Positions 1-10,867 of a stretch of 64,000 nucleotides of DNA are shown piece after piece (positions within the stretch are counted from its first letter, which is position 1; each line of letters opens with the position of its first letter). Source of the DNA: CAWFSE01 sp963697565 (GTDB lineage Bacteria > Actinomycetota > Actinomycetes > CAVWCF01); the NCBI GenBank assembly GCA_963697565.1, contig CAVOOM010000007.1:310001-374000 (forward strand). The letters run 5' to 3'. Below the pieces are notes generated by a model. That model had not been told where the DNA came from. It was given only the letters and a program-made list of their open reading frames with translations, and ran no database searches. The translations under genes were made by a program, and so were the position numbers.

Positions 1-1
1 C

Positions 2-232
2 AATCGCAGCGGAGGGCGAGGACGAGGCGCGGACGACACGGCCGACGAGGATGACGACGCCGACCTCCTGGACCGGTTGATCGTGCGGCTGACGCCGGGG
101 GCGGCCCGCGAGTTCGTCCGCCGCTCGCAGGCGTTGGTCGCCGCTGGTCGTCCGCCCTGCCCGTTCTGCCAGCAGCCGCTCGACCCGCAGGGCCATGTCT
201 GCCCGCGGTCCAATGGCTACCGCCGGCGCTGA
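2..232 (+). CDS. DUF3090 family protein, C-terminal part
   Basis: The open frame enters from the left edge and stops at 230-232; only about the last 76 residues are present. The tail carries a small treble-clef-like zinc motif, CPFCQQPLDPQGHVCPR, followed by a basic end. This tail is typical of the DUF3090 family, which in actinobacteria sits beside the mycothiol ligase gene together with SCO1664-like proteins. That neighbourhood is reproduced here. The biochemical role of the family is not established; a link to mycothiol metabolism is only inferred from gene context. Confidence 0.8.
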   Translation, partial: NRSGGRGRGADDTADEDDDADLLDRLIVRLTPGAAREFVRRSQALVAAGRPPCPFCQQPLDPQGHVCPRSNGYRRR

Positions 233-968
233 CGGCCCGGACGACGTCCTCACCGTTGAGGCCGTCGTCGAGGTGCTGGCCCGCGGCGCCCTGTCGGTCG
301 AGGGCCGCATCGTCGACGCCTCCAACGCCACGCTCTACTGCCGGGTCGCCCTTGACGGGATCGAGGCCGCGTGCGTCTACAAGCCCATCGCGGGGGAGCG
401 GCCGCTGTGGGACTTCCCCGACGGCACCCTCGCCCACCGCGAGGTCGCGGCGTACGAGGTCTCGCACGCGGGCGGTTGGGGGGTCGTGCCTCCGACGGTG
501 TTCCGCGACGGGCCGTTCGGGCCGGGGATGGTCCAGTGGTGGATCGAGGTGGACGACGACGTCGACCTCGTCCACCTGGTGCGCTCCCACGACGAGCGGC
601 TGCGCACGGTCGCCGTCTACGACGCCGTCATCAACAACGCCGACCGCAAGGGCGGCCACCTCTTGCCCGACCGGGACGGCGGGCTCTGGGCGATCGACCA
701 CGGGGTGGCGTTCTCCGAGGACGACAAGTTGCGGACCGTCCTGTGGGGGTGGGCCGGCGACCGGATCCCCGACGAGGACCTCGACCGGGTGCGCGCCGTC
801 GACGACGCCCTCGACGACCCCTCGTCGTCCCTGGCCCGCGTGCTGACCGACCTGCTGTCGCCGCGCGAGCGCCGTGCCACCCGCCGCCGCGTTCGCGCGC
901 TGCTTCGCCACGGCCGCCACCCCGAGCCGGGCGGCGACTGGCCCCCGGTGCCCTGGCCGCCCTTCTAG
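195..968 (+). CDS. SCO1664 family protein (PI3/4-kinase-like fold)
   Basis: A 257-residue protein of the conserved actinobacterial SCO1664 family. The core begins at about residue 28 (ALSVEGRIVDASNATLYCRV). It has a lysine-containing strand (CVYKPIAGERPLWDF), then a kinase-like catalytic stretch INNADRKGGH and a metal-binding IDHGVAF, resembling the HipA/PI3-kinase fold. Substrate unknown. The start is uncertain: ATG 195 overlaps the preceding stop by 38 bases, and ATG 213 in the same frame is an equally good choice. It lies directly between the DUF3090 gene and mshC, a classic conserved trio. Confidence 0.85.
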   Translation: MSARGPMATAGADGPDDVLTVEAVVEVLARGALSVEGRIVDASNATLYCRVALDGIEAACVYKPIAGERPLWDFPDGTLAHREVAAYEVSHAGGWGVVPPTVFRDGPFGPGMVQWWIEVDDDVDLVHLVRSHDERLRTVAVYDAVINNADRKGGHLLPDRDGGLWAIDHGVAFSEDDKLRTVLWGWAGDRIPDEDLDRVRAVDDALDDPSSSLARVLTDLLSPRERRATRRRVRALLRHGRHPEPGGDWPPVPWPPF

Positions 969-1009
969 CGGGCGGACGACCGCCAGATCCCGCGGATAGG
1001 CTCGCCACC

Positions 1010-2237
1010 ATGGAGTCGTGGAGCGCGCCCGGCCCACCGGCGCTGCCCGGTCGCGGCCACCCCGTCCGGGTCTTCGACACCGCCGCCGGACAGGTCCGAC
1101 CCACCGCGCCCGGCGCGACGGCGGGCCTCTACGTCTGCGGCATCACCCCGTACGACGCCACCCACATGGGCCACGCCGTCGACGTACGTGGCCTTCGACC
1201 TGCTGCAGCGCGCCTGGCTCGACGCCGGCCACGGCGTCACGTACGTGCAGAACGTCACCGACATCGACGACCCGCTGCTGGAGCGGGCCGTGGCCACCGG
1301 GCAGGACTGGCGGGAGGTGGCCGCCCGCGAGACCGAGCTGTTCCGGGCCGATATGGCGGCGCTGCACGTGCTGCCCCCCGCGCACTACATCGGGGCCGTG
1401 GAGTCGATGGACCTCGTCGTCCGCCATGTTCAGACGCTGATCGACCGGGGGGTCGCCTACGACGTCGACGGCGACATCTACTTCTCGGTCGGCTCAGACC
1501 CGCGGTTCGGCGACGTGGCCGGCTGGGATCGCGAGCAGATGCTGGCCGTCTTCGGCGAGCGCGGCGGCGATCCCGACCGCCCCGGCAAGAAGGACCCGCT
1601 GGACTGCCTGCTCTGGCAGGCCGAGCGCCCAGGGGAGCCCGCCTGGGACTCCGCCCTCGGTCACGGGCGGCCCGGCTGGCACATCGAGTGCACCGCGATC
1701 GCGTTGGAGCACCTGGGGATGTCGTTCGACGTGCAGGGCGGCGGGCGGGACCTGGTCTTCCCGCACCACGAGATGGGCGCCTCTGAGGCGCACGTGCTGA
1801 CGGGCGAGTGGCCGTACGCCCGGGCCTACGTGCACACCGGCATGGTCGGCCTCGACGGCGAGAAGATGTCGAAGTCCCGCGGCAACCTGGTGTTCGTCTC
1901 GGCCCTGCGCGGCGCCGGGCGCGACCCGATGGCGATCCGGCTGGCGCTGCTGGCCCACCGCTACCGCGAGGACTGGGAGTGGACCGAGGAGGGCCTGCTC
2001 GATGCCGAGCAGCGGCTCGCTCGCTGGCGGGTGGCGGTCGGCCGCGCCGCCGGACCGCCGGCAGGCGACGTGCTCGAGCGGGTACGGCAGCGGATCGCCG
2101 ACGACCTGGATGCGCCGTCGGCTCTCGCGGCGATCGACCGCTGGGCCGAGGAGTCCCGGCTGCGCGGCGGGGAAGACGGCGCCGCCCCCGGCCTGGTCCG
2201 CGACCTCACCGCCGCCCTGCTGGGAGTGGCGCTGTAG
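1010..2237 (+). CDS. mshC: Cysteine--1-D-myo-inosityl 2-amino-2-deoxy-alpha-D-glucopyranoside ligase, frameshifted as sequenced
   Basis: MshC joins cysteine to GlcN-inositol with ATP, the third step of mycothiol synthesis. It is a class I aminoacyl-tRNA-synthetase-like enzyme related to CysS. Visible motifs are the zinc cysteine in YVCGITPYD, the HIGH-like THMGHA, a second zinc region HIECTAIALEHL and the KMSKS loop GEKMSKSRGN. As sequenced, the frame breaks at about 1180-1186: after GHA the protein resumes as TYVAFDLLQRAWLDAG one frame over. Removing one base gives about 408 residues, the normal family length. Everything except that base looks functional. Confidence 0.9.
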
Positions 2238-2249
2238 GTCGCGCTGCGG

Positions 2250-3140
2250 TCAGCGCCCCGGCTCGGGCCCGGAGAAGCCCCGCAGGTAGCGCTCGAACTC
2301 ACGCGCGATCGCGTCGCCGCTCGCCTCGGGCAACTCGGCGGTGTCGCGGGCCTCCTCCAACGAGCGGACGTAGTCGGCGACCTCGGCGTCCTCCTCGGCC
2401 AGCTCGTCGACCCCGGTCTGCCAGGCGCGGGACTCCTCCTCGAGGTCGCCGAGCGGCACCTGGATGTCGAGCAGGTCCTCGACCTTGCGCAGCAGGGCGA
2501 CGGTCGCCTTGGGGCACGGCGGCTGGGCGACGTAGTGCGGCACCGCCGCCCACACCGACACGGCCGGCAGCCCGACCTGGGCGCAGGCGTCCTGCAGCAC
2601 GCCGACGATCCCGGTCGGACCCTCGTACTGCGACGTCTCCAGGCCCAGCGCCTCGGCCACGGCCTCCTCGGTCGCGGTCCCGGTCACCGGGATCGGCCGG
2701 GTGTGCGGGGTGTCGGCGAGCAGGGCTCCCAGCGTGACCACCATCTCCACGCCCAGCTCGTCGGCGAAGGCCAGCAGCTCTTGGCAGAAGGACTTCCAGC
2801 GCATGCTCGGCTCGATGCCGTGGACGAGCACGACATCGCGCTGCTGCAGCGGGAGCCGGGCCACGGTCACCCGCGTGGTCGGCCACTCCAGCTCGCGGGC
2901 CCCGTCGGCCCCGAAGGCGATCGTGGGCCGGTTGACCTGGAAGTCGTAGTAGTCCTCGGGGTCCAACTCGGCGAGGTACTCCGCCTGCCAGACCTCGTCG
3001 AGGTGGGCCACCGCGCCGCTGGCGGCGTCGCCGGCGTCGTTCCAGCCCTCGAACGCGCAGATCATGACCGGGTCGATGAGCTCGGGGATGCCCTCCGACT
3101 CGATCACGTCCAGCCTCCCCGCCCTCGCTGCGCAGCCCAT
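2250..3140 (-). CDS. PAC2 family protein (proteasome assembly chaperone-like)
   Basis: A 296-residue protein with the PAC2 fold; the sequence PVMICAFEGWNDAGDAAS near the start is the family hallmark. A start at about 3107 (VIESEGIPEL) is equally plausible. PAC2 proteins resemble eukaryotic proteasome assembly chaperones. In actinobacteria the gene commonly lies next to mshC and metH, as here, convergent with mshC (13 bases between stops) and divergent from metH. No direct evidence ties it to the proteasome 10 kb away. The acidic C-terminal third is probably a flexible tail. Confidence 0.8.
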   Translation of the reverse strand: MGCAARAGRLDVIESEGIPELIDPVMICAFEGWNDAGDAASGAVAHLDEVWQAEYLAELDPEDYYDFQVNRPTIAFGADGARELEWPTTRVTVARLPLQQRDVVLVHGIEPSMRWKSFCQELLAFADELGVEMVVTLGALLADTPHTRPIPVTGTATEEAVAEALGLETSQYEGPTGIVGVLQDACAQVGLPAVSVWAAVPHYVAQPPCPKATVALLRKVEDLLDIQVPLGDLEEESRAWQTGVDELAEEDAEVADYVRSLEEARDTAELPEASGDAIAREFERYLRGFSGPEPGR

Positions 3141-3219
3141 CAGCGGGCCCGGGCCAGCCTACTTCGCGCACCGGCTGGCGCACGGACACCCGCACCCGGG
3201 CCGGTACCCTGGTCGCATC

Positions 3220-6200
3220 ATGTCGTCCCCCCGCCCGACCCCGGGCCGCTCCTCGCTGCGCACCGCCCTCGCCGAGCGGGTCGTGGTCGCCGACGGCGCC
3301 ATGGGCACCATGCTGCAGGCCCAGGACCTCTCGCCTGGACGACTTCGAGGGGTACGAGGGCTGCAACGAGATCCTCAACGCCACCCGCCCCGACGTGGTC
3401 GCCCACGTCCACGACGCCTACTTCGCGGTCGGCTGCGACGCCGTGGAGACGAACACCTTCGGGGCCAACCTGGCGAACCTGGCTGAGTACGGCATCAGCG
3501 AGCGCATCCACGAGCTGGCACTCGCCGGCGCCCGGATCGCCCGCGAGACGGCCGACGGCTGGTCCACCCCTGAGCACCCCCGGTACGTCCTGGGGTCGAT
3601 GGGACCGGGCACCCGGCTGCCCACCCTCGGCCACGCGCCGTACGCCGACCTGCGCGACGCGTACGAGGCGCAGGCGGCCGGGCTGATCGCCGGCGGCGCC
3701 GACGCGCTCCTCATCGAGACGGCGCAGGACCTCCTCCAGGCCAAGGCCGCGATCGTGGGCTCCCGGCGCGCGTTGACGGCCGCCGGGGCGGACCTGCCCG
3801 TCATCGCCCAGGTCACCGTCGAGACCACCGGAACGATGCTGCTGGGCTCCGAGATCGGGGCGGCGCTGAGCGCCCTCGAGCCGCTCGGCATCGACCTGAT
3901 CGGGTTGAACTGCGCGACCGGCCCCACCGAGATGTCCGAGCACCTGCGCCACCTGTCCCGGCACGCCCGGATCGGGCTGGCCTGCATGCCCAACGCTGGC
4001 CTGCCCGTGCTCGGGGCCGACGGCGCGACCTACCCGCTCACCCCGGCCGAGCTCGCCGACGCCCACGAGACGTTCGTACGCGACTACGGGCTGGCCCTCG
4101 CCGGCGGCTGCTGCGGGACCACCCCCGAGCACCTGCGCCAGGTCGTCGAGCGGGTCCGCGGGCGCGAGCTGCGGCCGCGCCGCCCCCGCCCCGAGCCGGG
4201 CGCGTCGTCGTTGTACGTGCATGTGCCGTTCCGCCAGGACACCGCGTACCTCGCCATCGGCGAGCGGACGAACGCCAACGGCTCCAAGGCCTTCCGCGAG
4301 GCGATGCTCGAGGGGCGGCTCGATGACTGCGTCGAGATCGCCCGCGAGCAGAGCCGCGAGGGGGCCCACCTCCTCGACCTCTGCGTGGACTACGTCGGCC
4401 GCGACGGCGTCGAGGACATGCGCGTGATGGCGAGCCGGCTGGCGACGGCGAGCACGCTGCCAATCGTCTTGGACTCGACCGAGCCCGCGGTGCTGGAGGC
4501 CGGCCTTGAGCAGCTCGGCGGGCGCGCTCTGATCAACTCGGTCAACTACGAGGACGGCGACGGCCCGGACTCGAGGTTCGCCCGGATCATGCCGCTTGTC
4601 GTCGAGCACGGGGCGGCCGTCGTCGCGCTGACCATCGACGAGGAGGGGCAGGCACGGACCGCCGACTGGAAGGTGCGCATCGCCGAGCGGCTGATCGCCG
4701 ACCTGACCGGCCGCTGGGGGATGCGGATCGAGGACATCCTGATCGACTGCCTGACCTTCCCGATCGCCACCGGCCAGGAGGAGACCCGGCGCGACGCCCT
4801 GGAGACGATCGAGGCGATCCGCGAGGTCAAGACGCGCTGGCCGGACGTGCAGACCACGCTCGGCCTGTCCAACGTGTCCTTCGGCCTCAATCCGGCGGCC
4901 CGCCAGGTGCTCAACTCGGTCTTCCTCGCCGAGTGCGTCCGCGCCGGGCTGGACTCGGCGATCGCGCACCCGTCGAAGATCCTGCCGATGGCCCGGATCC
5001 CCGATGAGCAGCGCTCGGTCGCCCTCGACCTGGTCTACGACCGGCGGCGCGAGGGCTACGACCCGCTCCAGCGGTTCCTGCAGCTATTCGAGGGGGTGAG
5101 CGCGCAGTCGTCGGCCGCCACGCGGGCCGAGGAGCTCGCGGCGCTCCCGCTCTTCGACCGGCTCGAGCGTCGCATCGTCGACGGGGCGCGGGTGGGGCTG
5201 GAGGCCGACCTCGACGACGCCCTGGCCGAGCGTCCGGCGCTGGAGATCGTCAACGACACCCTGCTGTCGGGGATGCGCACGGTGGGGGAGCTGTTCGGCT
5301 CCGGCCAGATGCAGCTGCCGTTCGTGCTGCAGTCCGCCGAGGTGATGAAGGCCGCGGTCGCCTACCTCGAGCCGCACATGGAGCGCGCCGACGCCGGCGG
5401 CAAGGGCGTGATCGTGCTGGCGACGGTCAAGGGCGACGTGCACGACATCGGCAAGAACCTCGTCGACATCATCTTGAGCAACAACGGCTACACCGTGGTC
5501 AACCTCGGGATCAAGCAGCCGGTCAGCGCGATCCTGGAGGCCGCCCACGAGCACTCCGCCGACGCGATCGGCATGTCGGGGCTGCTGGTGAAGTCGACCA
5601 TGATCATGAAGGAGAACCTCGAGGAGATGAACACCCGCGGGGTCGCCGCCCGCTGGCCGGTGCTCCTCGGCGGGGCGGCGCTGACCCGCGCGTACGTCGA
5701 GCAGGACCTCGCGGCGGTCTACGCCGGGGAGGTGCGCTACGCCCGGGACGCCTTCGAGGGGCTGCGCCTGATGGACGCCCTGATGGCGGTCAAGGCCGGC
5801 ACCCCGGGCGCCGCGCTGCCGGAGCGCAAGCAGCGGGTGGTACGCGGCTCGGCCGCCCGGCTCGAGGAGACCGCACCAGCGGATCTGCCCTCGCGCTCCG
5901 ATGTGGCCGCGGACAACCCGGTGCCGGCGCCGCCGTTCTGGGGCGACCGGATCGTGCGCGGCATCGCGCTCGCCGAGTACGCCGCCTACCTCGATGAGCG
6001 GGCCACCTTCCTCGGCCAGTGGGGGCTGAAGCCGACGCGCGGGGCCGAGGGGCCGGGGTACGAGCGAGCTGGTCGAGACCGAGGGCCGCCCGCGGCTGCG
6101 GATGTGGCTGGAGCGGATGAAGACCGAGGGCCTGCTGGAGGCCGCCGTCGCGTACGGGTACTTCCCCTGCGTGAGCGAAGGCGACGACCTCGTGGTGCTC

Positions 6201-6728
6201 CACCACGAGGGCCCGCTGGAGGGACAGGAGCGGGTGCGCTTCACCTTCCCGCGGCAGCGCCGCGACCGGCACCTGTGCCTGTCCGACTTCTTCCGCTCCC
6301 GCGAGTCCGGCGAGACCGATGTGGTCGCCTTCACCGTGGTCACGATGGGCCAGCGCGTCTCCGAGGCGGCCAACGAGCTCTTCGCGAAGGACTCCTACCG
6401 CGACTACCTCGAGCTGCACGGACTGTCCGTCCAGCTGGCCGAGGCACTGGCCGAGTTGTGGCACGCGCGGGTGCGCGACGAGCTGGGCCTCGGCGGCGAG
6501 GACTCCGGCGACCTCGACGACATCCTGCGCCAGGGCTACCGGGGATCGCGCTACTCGTTCGGATATCCGGCGTGCCCCGACTTGGAGGACCAGACCAAGC
6601 TGGTCGAGCTCCTGGCCCCTGGGCGGATCGGAGTCGAGCTCTCCGAGGAGTTCCAGCTGCACCCCGAGCAGTCCACGTCGGCGATCATCGTCCACCACCC
6701 CGAGGCGAAGTACTTCAACGCCCGATGA
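3220..6728 (+). CDS. metH: Cobalamin-dependent methionine synthase, two frameshifts as sequenced
   Basis: MetH transfers a methyl group from methyltetrahydrofolate to homocysteine through methylcobalamin. Domains run in order: homocysteine-binding, with zinc cysteines in LNCATG and GGCCGTTPEH; pterin-binding, opening with IGERTNANGSK; the cobalamin module, whose DVHDIGKNL is the DxHxxG lower-ligand motif; and a SAM activation domain ending in LHPEQSTSAI and YFNAR. The frame is broken at about 3333 (after QDLS, resuming LDDFEGYEGCNE) and about 6067 (GYE, resuming ELVETEGRPRLR). Each is explained by one extra base. Corrected length is about 1168 residues, normal for the actinobacterial family. 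It stops four bases into the following HAD gene. Confidence 0.92.
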
Positions 6729-7434
6729 GCGCCCCCCAGGGCAGCGCCGCCGCAGCCGCCGCCGCGGCTGGCCGCTCGCTGCATGCCGTCTTCTTCGACA
6801 TGGACGGCCTGCTCGTGGATACCGAGCACCTCTGGAACGACGCGGAGGCCGACGTCTTCGCCCGGCTGGGTGGGGATAGCTGGACCGCTCAGGACCAGGC
6901 CCACGTCGTGGGCGGGCCGATGGCCAAGGCGGCCCGCTACCTCGGCGAGCGCGCCGGCTCGGACGCCCCGCCGCGAGCAGATCGCCGAGCTGCTCGTCGA
7001 ATCCATGGCCGGCCGCCTGCGGGCCGGCGCCGACTACCGCCCCGGCGCCGTCGGCCTGCTGGACGACCTGGTCCGCGCGGGGATCCAGTGCGCGCTGGTC
7101 TCGTCGTCCCCCCGCGTCCTCGTGGACGCCGTGCTGGAGCACGTGGGCGCCGACCACTTCGCCTTCACGCTGGCCGGCGACGAGGTGGCGCGCACCAAGC
7201 CGAACCCGGACCCCTATCTGGAGGCGGCCCGCCGGATGGGCGCCGAGGCCGGCACGGTGTGTCGTGCTCGAGGACTCGCCCACCGGCATCGCCGCCGCCG
7301 AGGCCGCCGGCTGCCTGGTGGTCGCCGTGCCGTTCGTCGTGGCGATCGAGCCGGGGCCTCGCCGCCACGTGGTCGAGTCGCTGCGCGCGCTGGACGCCGC
7401 GCTGTTGGACCGGCTGGTCGCTACTCCGTCGTGA
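6725..7434 (+). CDS. HAD-superfamily phosphatase (beta-phosphoglucomutase-like), two frameshifts as sequenced
   Basis: A HAD subfamily IA phosphatase or phosphoglucomutase-like enzyme. The catalytic aspartates are in FFDMDGLLVDTE near the N-terminus, the threonine/serine motif is in ALVSSSPRVLVD, and the lysine and acidic motifs are in KPNPDPYLEAA and VVLEDSPTGIAAAEAAG. Two single-base insertions split it, at about 6973 (before REQIAELLVESM) and about 7260 (before VVLEDSPTG). Corrected it encodes about 235 residues. Its ATG overlaps the metH stop (ATGA), so the two are probably co-transcribed. The stop at 7432-7434 overlaps the end of the convergent permease gene. Substrate unknown. Confidence 0.82.
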
Positions 7435-9946
7435 CGGCCTGCAGCACATCAAGCCTCGCCGCACGGCGGGCCGGCCACACGGCGGCGAACACCCCCACGA
7501 ACGCCGCCACCACGAGCACGGCGATCAGCAGGCCCCACGGGACCGAGAGCACCTCGATGCCCTGGTCCACCAGGGCGCGCTGCAGCGCCACCCCGAAGGC
7601 CAGGCCGAGCGCTATGCCCAGCACCGCCCCGTACACCGCGATCACGACCGACTCGAGCCGGACCATCCGGCGCAGCTGCCCGCGGGTCATGCCCACCGCC
7701 CGCAGCAGCCCGATCTCGCGGGTGCGCTCGATCACCGACAGGGCGAGCGTGTTGATGATCCCCAGGATCGCGATCACCACCGCCAGGCCGAGCAGCGCGT
7801 AGACCAGCGCCAACAGCTGGTTGATCTGGCTGCGGATCTGCTCCTTGAACTCAGCCTGGCTGGTGAGCTCCACGGTCGGGAAGGGCTCAAGGGCCGCCTC
7901 CAAGTCCGGACGGATGCTGGTGGGCGTCCACACCCTCCTCGGCCTTGACGTAGACGATGAAGTCGAGATCGGGGTTGCCGGCCGCCACGACGAGCGAGCG
8001 ACCCACGACGTAGCCGGTGAAGGTGCCCTCGCCGACGTAGATCCCGCCCACCTGGTAGCTCTTCGGCCCGGACAGCCAGGTCACCTCGACGGTGTCGCCG
8101 ACCGCGATGCCCTCAGCCTTGGCGGTCTCCTCGTCGACGACCATGCCCTCGTCGACGGACTCGAAGGTCCCGTCCACCAGCTCGAAGGAGACCACGCTGG
8201 ACGCCGGCCCGGACTCCAGCCCGGTGATCAGCACCTGGCTGCCGTTGACGAGAGCAGGGGTCTGCATGATCCCGACCGAGGAGCCCACCCCGTCGACCTC
8301 GGCGACCGCCGCGGCGACCTCCGTGCTGAACGGCTGGAAGCCCGGGTTGAGCACGATGTAGTCGGCGCCGATCACCCGGTCGATGGTCGCGTCGGTGCTC
8401 GCGGTCGTCGACGCCCCGAGGGTTCCGATCGCGGCGACGAGCGCCAACCCGATCATCAACGCCGACGCCGTGGAGGCCGTGCGCCGGCGGTTGCGCTGGG
8501 CGTTGCCGACGGCCAGCACTCCGACTGCCCCCCACAGCCGCCGGACGGGCGCGCCGAGGAAGCCGACGATCGGGCGGCTGATGCTGGGGGAGAGCACCGC
8601 GACGCCGACGAAGACCAGCAGCGCCCCGACACCGACAAGGGCAAGCGGCTGCGGCCCGTCCCGGCCAGGCCGAGGGCGAGCGCCGCGGCCCCCAACGCCG
8701 CCAGCACCGTTCCGGCGACGGCCCGCACATGCAGCGAACGGGTCGGCAGCGCGATGTCGTCGCGCATGGCGGCGACCGGGGGGATGTGCGCGGCGCGGCG
8801 GGCCGGGAAGTAGGCCGAGCCGACCGTCACCACGATCCCGACCACCATCGCCACGATGATCGTGCGGGGCGCGATCACGAGGGACCCCGCCGGGATCTCG
8901 ATGCCGAGGGCCGCGAACAGCGCCCGCAGTCCCACGGCCAGGCCCAGGCCGAGCAGCAGCCCGCCCAACCCGCCGACGATGCCGACCACCAGCGACTCGC
9001 CCAGGACGCTGCCGGTGACCTGCCGTCGGCTGGCGCCGATCGCGCGGAGCAGGGCGAGCTCGCGGGTGCGCTGGGCCACCAGCATCGAGAACGTGTTCAG
9101 GATGATGAAGCACCCGACGAACAGCGCGATGAACGCGAAGACCAGCAGGAACGTGTTGATGAACGACAGCGCCTGCGTCAGCTGCGCCGCGGCCTCGTCC
9201 TGGGCCTCCTCGCCGGTCTGCACCTTGGCGCCGTCGCCCAGCGCCACCGAGACGCGCTCGGCCAGGACCTGCTGGGTGACACCGGGCTCGGCCAACGCGT
9301 CGATCTCGCTCCAGCGGTCGCCGCCGAGCAGCAGCTCCTGGGCGACCTTCGGCTCGAAGGCGGTCAGCGAGGCGCCGGCGAGGTTGCCGGTGGTGCCGTA
9401 CCGGAAGACCCCCACGATCTTCGGCTCCAGTGACGGACCGGGCGTCACGACCCGGATGGTGTCGCCGACCTCGACCCCGGCCTGCTCGGCGGCCTGGGTG
9501 TCGATGGCGATCTCGTCGTCGCCCACGGGCGCGCGGCCTTCGACGAGGCTCAGCGGCGACAGGGCCGCGTCGTCGGACCAGGAGACGCCGTAGTGCGGCG
9601 CCCCTGGGGTGCCGATCACCTCGCCGTCACGGTCCACCAGGGTGACGCCGTCCACCAGGACGTTGCCCTCCGCCCGCTTCACCCCGTCGACCGCGCGCAC
9701 CTGGGCCAGCATCTCGCCGGGCAGGGAGGGGGCCACCCCGGCGGTCTGGTTCGGCGTGAAGGCGCTGTCCGGGGTGACGACGACGTCGGTCTCGGTCTGG
9801 GTGAACAGCTCGTTGAAGGTCTTGCCGAGGGTGTCGGTGAAGACGAAGGTGCCGGCCACGAACGCGACGCCGAGCACCACGGCGAGCGCGGACATGAGCA
9901 GCCTGAGCTTGTGCGCCCCGAGGTTGCGCAGGGTGGCCTTGAGCAT
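7421..9946 (-). CDS. ABC transporter permease (MacB/FtsX-type, two-repeat), frameshifted as sequenced
   Basis: A large permease of the FtsX/MacB/LolC kind, about 840 residues when repaired. It has an N-terminal membrane helix, an extracytoplasmic MacB-like domain, three helices with the conserved LVAQRTRELALLRAIGAS segment, then a second copy of the same architecture ending with the helices around SVIERTREIGLLRAVGMT. Such exporters move lipoproteins, lipids or peptides, or transmit mechanical force, using a LolD-like ATPase. The frame is broken at about 8655 (a one-base loss or two extra bases) and about 7924 (one extra base; resumes PTSIRPDLEAAL). The start ATG lies a few bases after the ATPase gene stop. 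Confidence 0.88.
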
Positions 9947-9949
9947 GGA

Positions 9950-10756
9950 TCAGGCCCCTGCGGCCGGGTGGGTGGCCGGGTGGTCGGCCCCCGTGACGTC
10001 GAAGCGCTTCATCCGCTCGTGGACGAGGTCGGTCGTCGGGTCGGCCATGTCGTCGACGATCCGGCCGTCGCCGAGGAAGATCACCCGGTCGGCGTAGCTG
10101 GCGGCGCCGGGGTCGTGGGTGACCATCACCACGGTCTGGCCCAGCTCGTCCACCGACTGCCGCAGGAAGCCCAGCACCTCGGCGCTGGAGGCCGAGTCGA
10201 GGTTGCCGGTGGGCTCGTCGGCGAAGATCACCGCGGGCTGCGAGGCCAGCGCGCGGGCGCACGCCACCCGCTGCTGCTGGCCGCCGGACAGCTCGCTGGG
10301 GCGGTGGCCGAGCCGCGAGCGCAGGCCGATGGTGTCGATGACGCGGTCCAGCCAGGCCTGGTCGGGCTTGCGGCCGGCGATGTCCATCGGCAGCGTGATG
10401 TTCTCAAGCGCGGTGAGGGTGGGGATCAGGTTGAAGGCCTGGAACACGAAGCCGACCTGGTCGCGGCGCAGCTTGGTGAGGTCGTTGTCCTTGAGCCCGG
10501 CCAGGGCGGTGTCGCCGATCCAGACCTCGCCGGAGGTGGCCTCGTCGAGCCCGGCCAGGCAGTGCATGAGGGTCGACTTGCCGGAGCCGGACGGGCCCAT
10601 GATCGCCGTGTAGCGGCCCCGCTCCAGGGAGCAGGACACCGCGTCGAGGGCCACCACCTGGGTGTCGCCCGAGCCGTACACCTTGGTCAACGACTCGGCG
10701 CGCGCCGCGATACCCCCGGCCGGGGCGACGGGCTGCTGATCGGGTGCTGTGGTCAC
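9950..10756 (-). CDS. ABC transporter ATP-binding protein (MacB/LolD-type)
   Basis: The nucleotide-binding subunit for the adjoining permease, about 268 residues from the GTG at 10756 (VTTAPDQQ); an ATG further upstream at 10780 would add eight residues. Walker A is GPSGSGKST, the Q-loop lies in FVFQAFNLIPTL, the signature is LSGGQQQRV, Walker B is VIFADEPT and the H-loop is VMVTHDP. Phrases such as NLIPTLTALEN are typical of the LolD/MacB branch. Its stop sits four bases before the permease ATG, so the pair form a tight two-gene operon. Confidence 0.92.
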   Translation of the reverse strand: MTTAPDQQPVAPAGGIAARAESLTKVYGSGDTQVVALDAVSCSLERGRYTAIMGPSGSGKSTLMHCLAGLDEATSGEVWIGDTALAGLKDNDLTKLRRDQVGFVFQAFNLIPTLTALENITLPMDIAGRKPDQAWLDRVIDTIGLRSRLGHRPSELSGGQQQRVACARALASQPAVIFADEPTGNLDSASSAEVLGFLRQSVDELGQTVVMVTHDPGAASYADRVIFLGDGRIVDDMADPTTDLVHERMKRFDVTGADHPATHPAAGA

Positions 10757-10867
10757 GGGGTCCTCCGACGGCAAGCGCACGCGGCCAGGGGCGGCCGCGC
10801 ACGTGTGCCCAACCTACGGGGCGGGTGCGCCCTGAGCCTCCGGGCCCACCCTGAGCCGACCCTGGTC

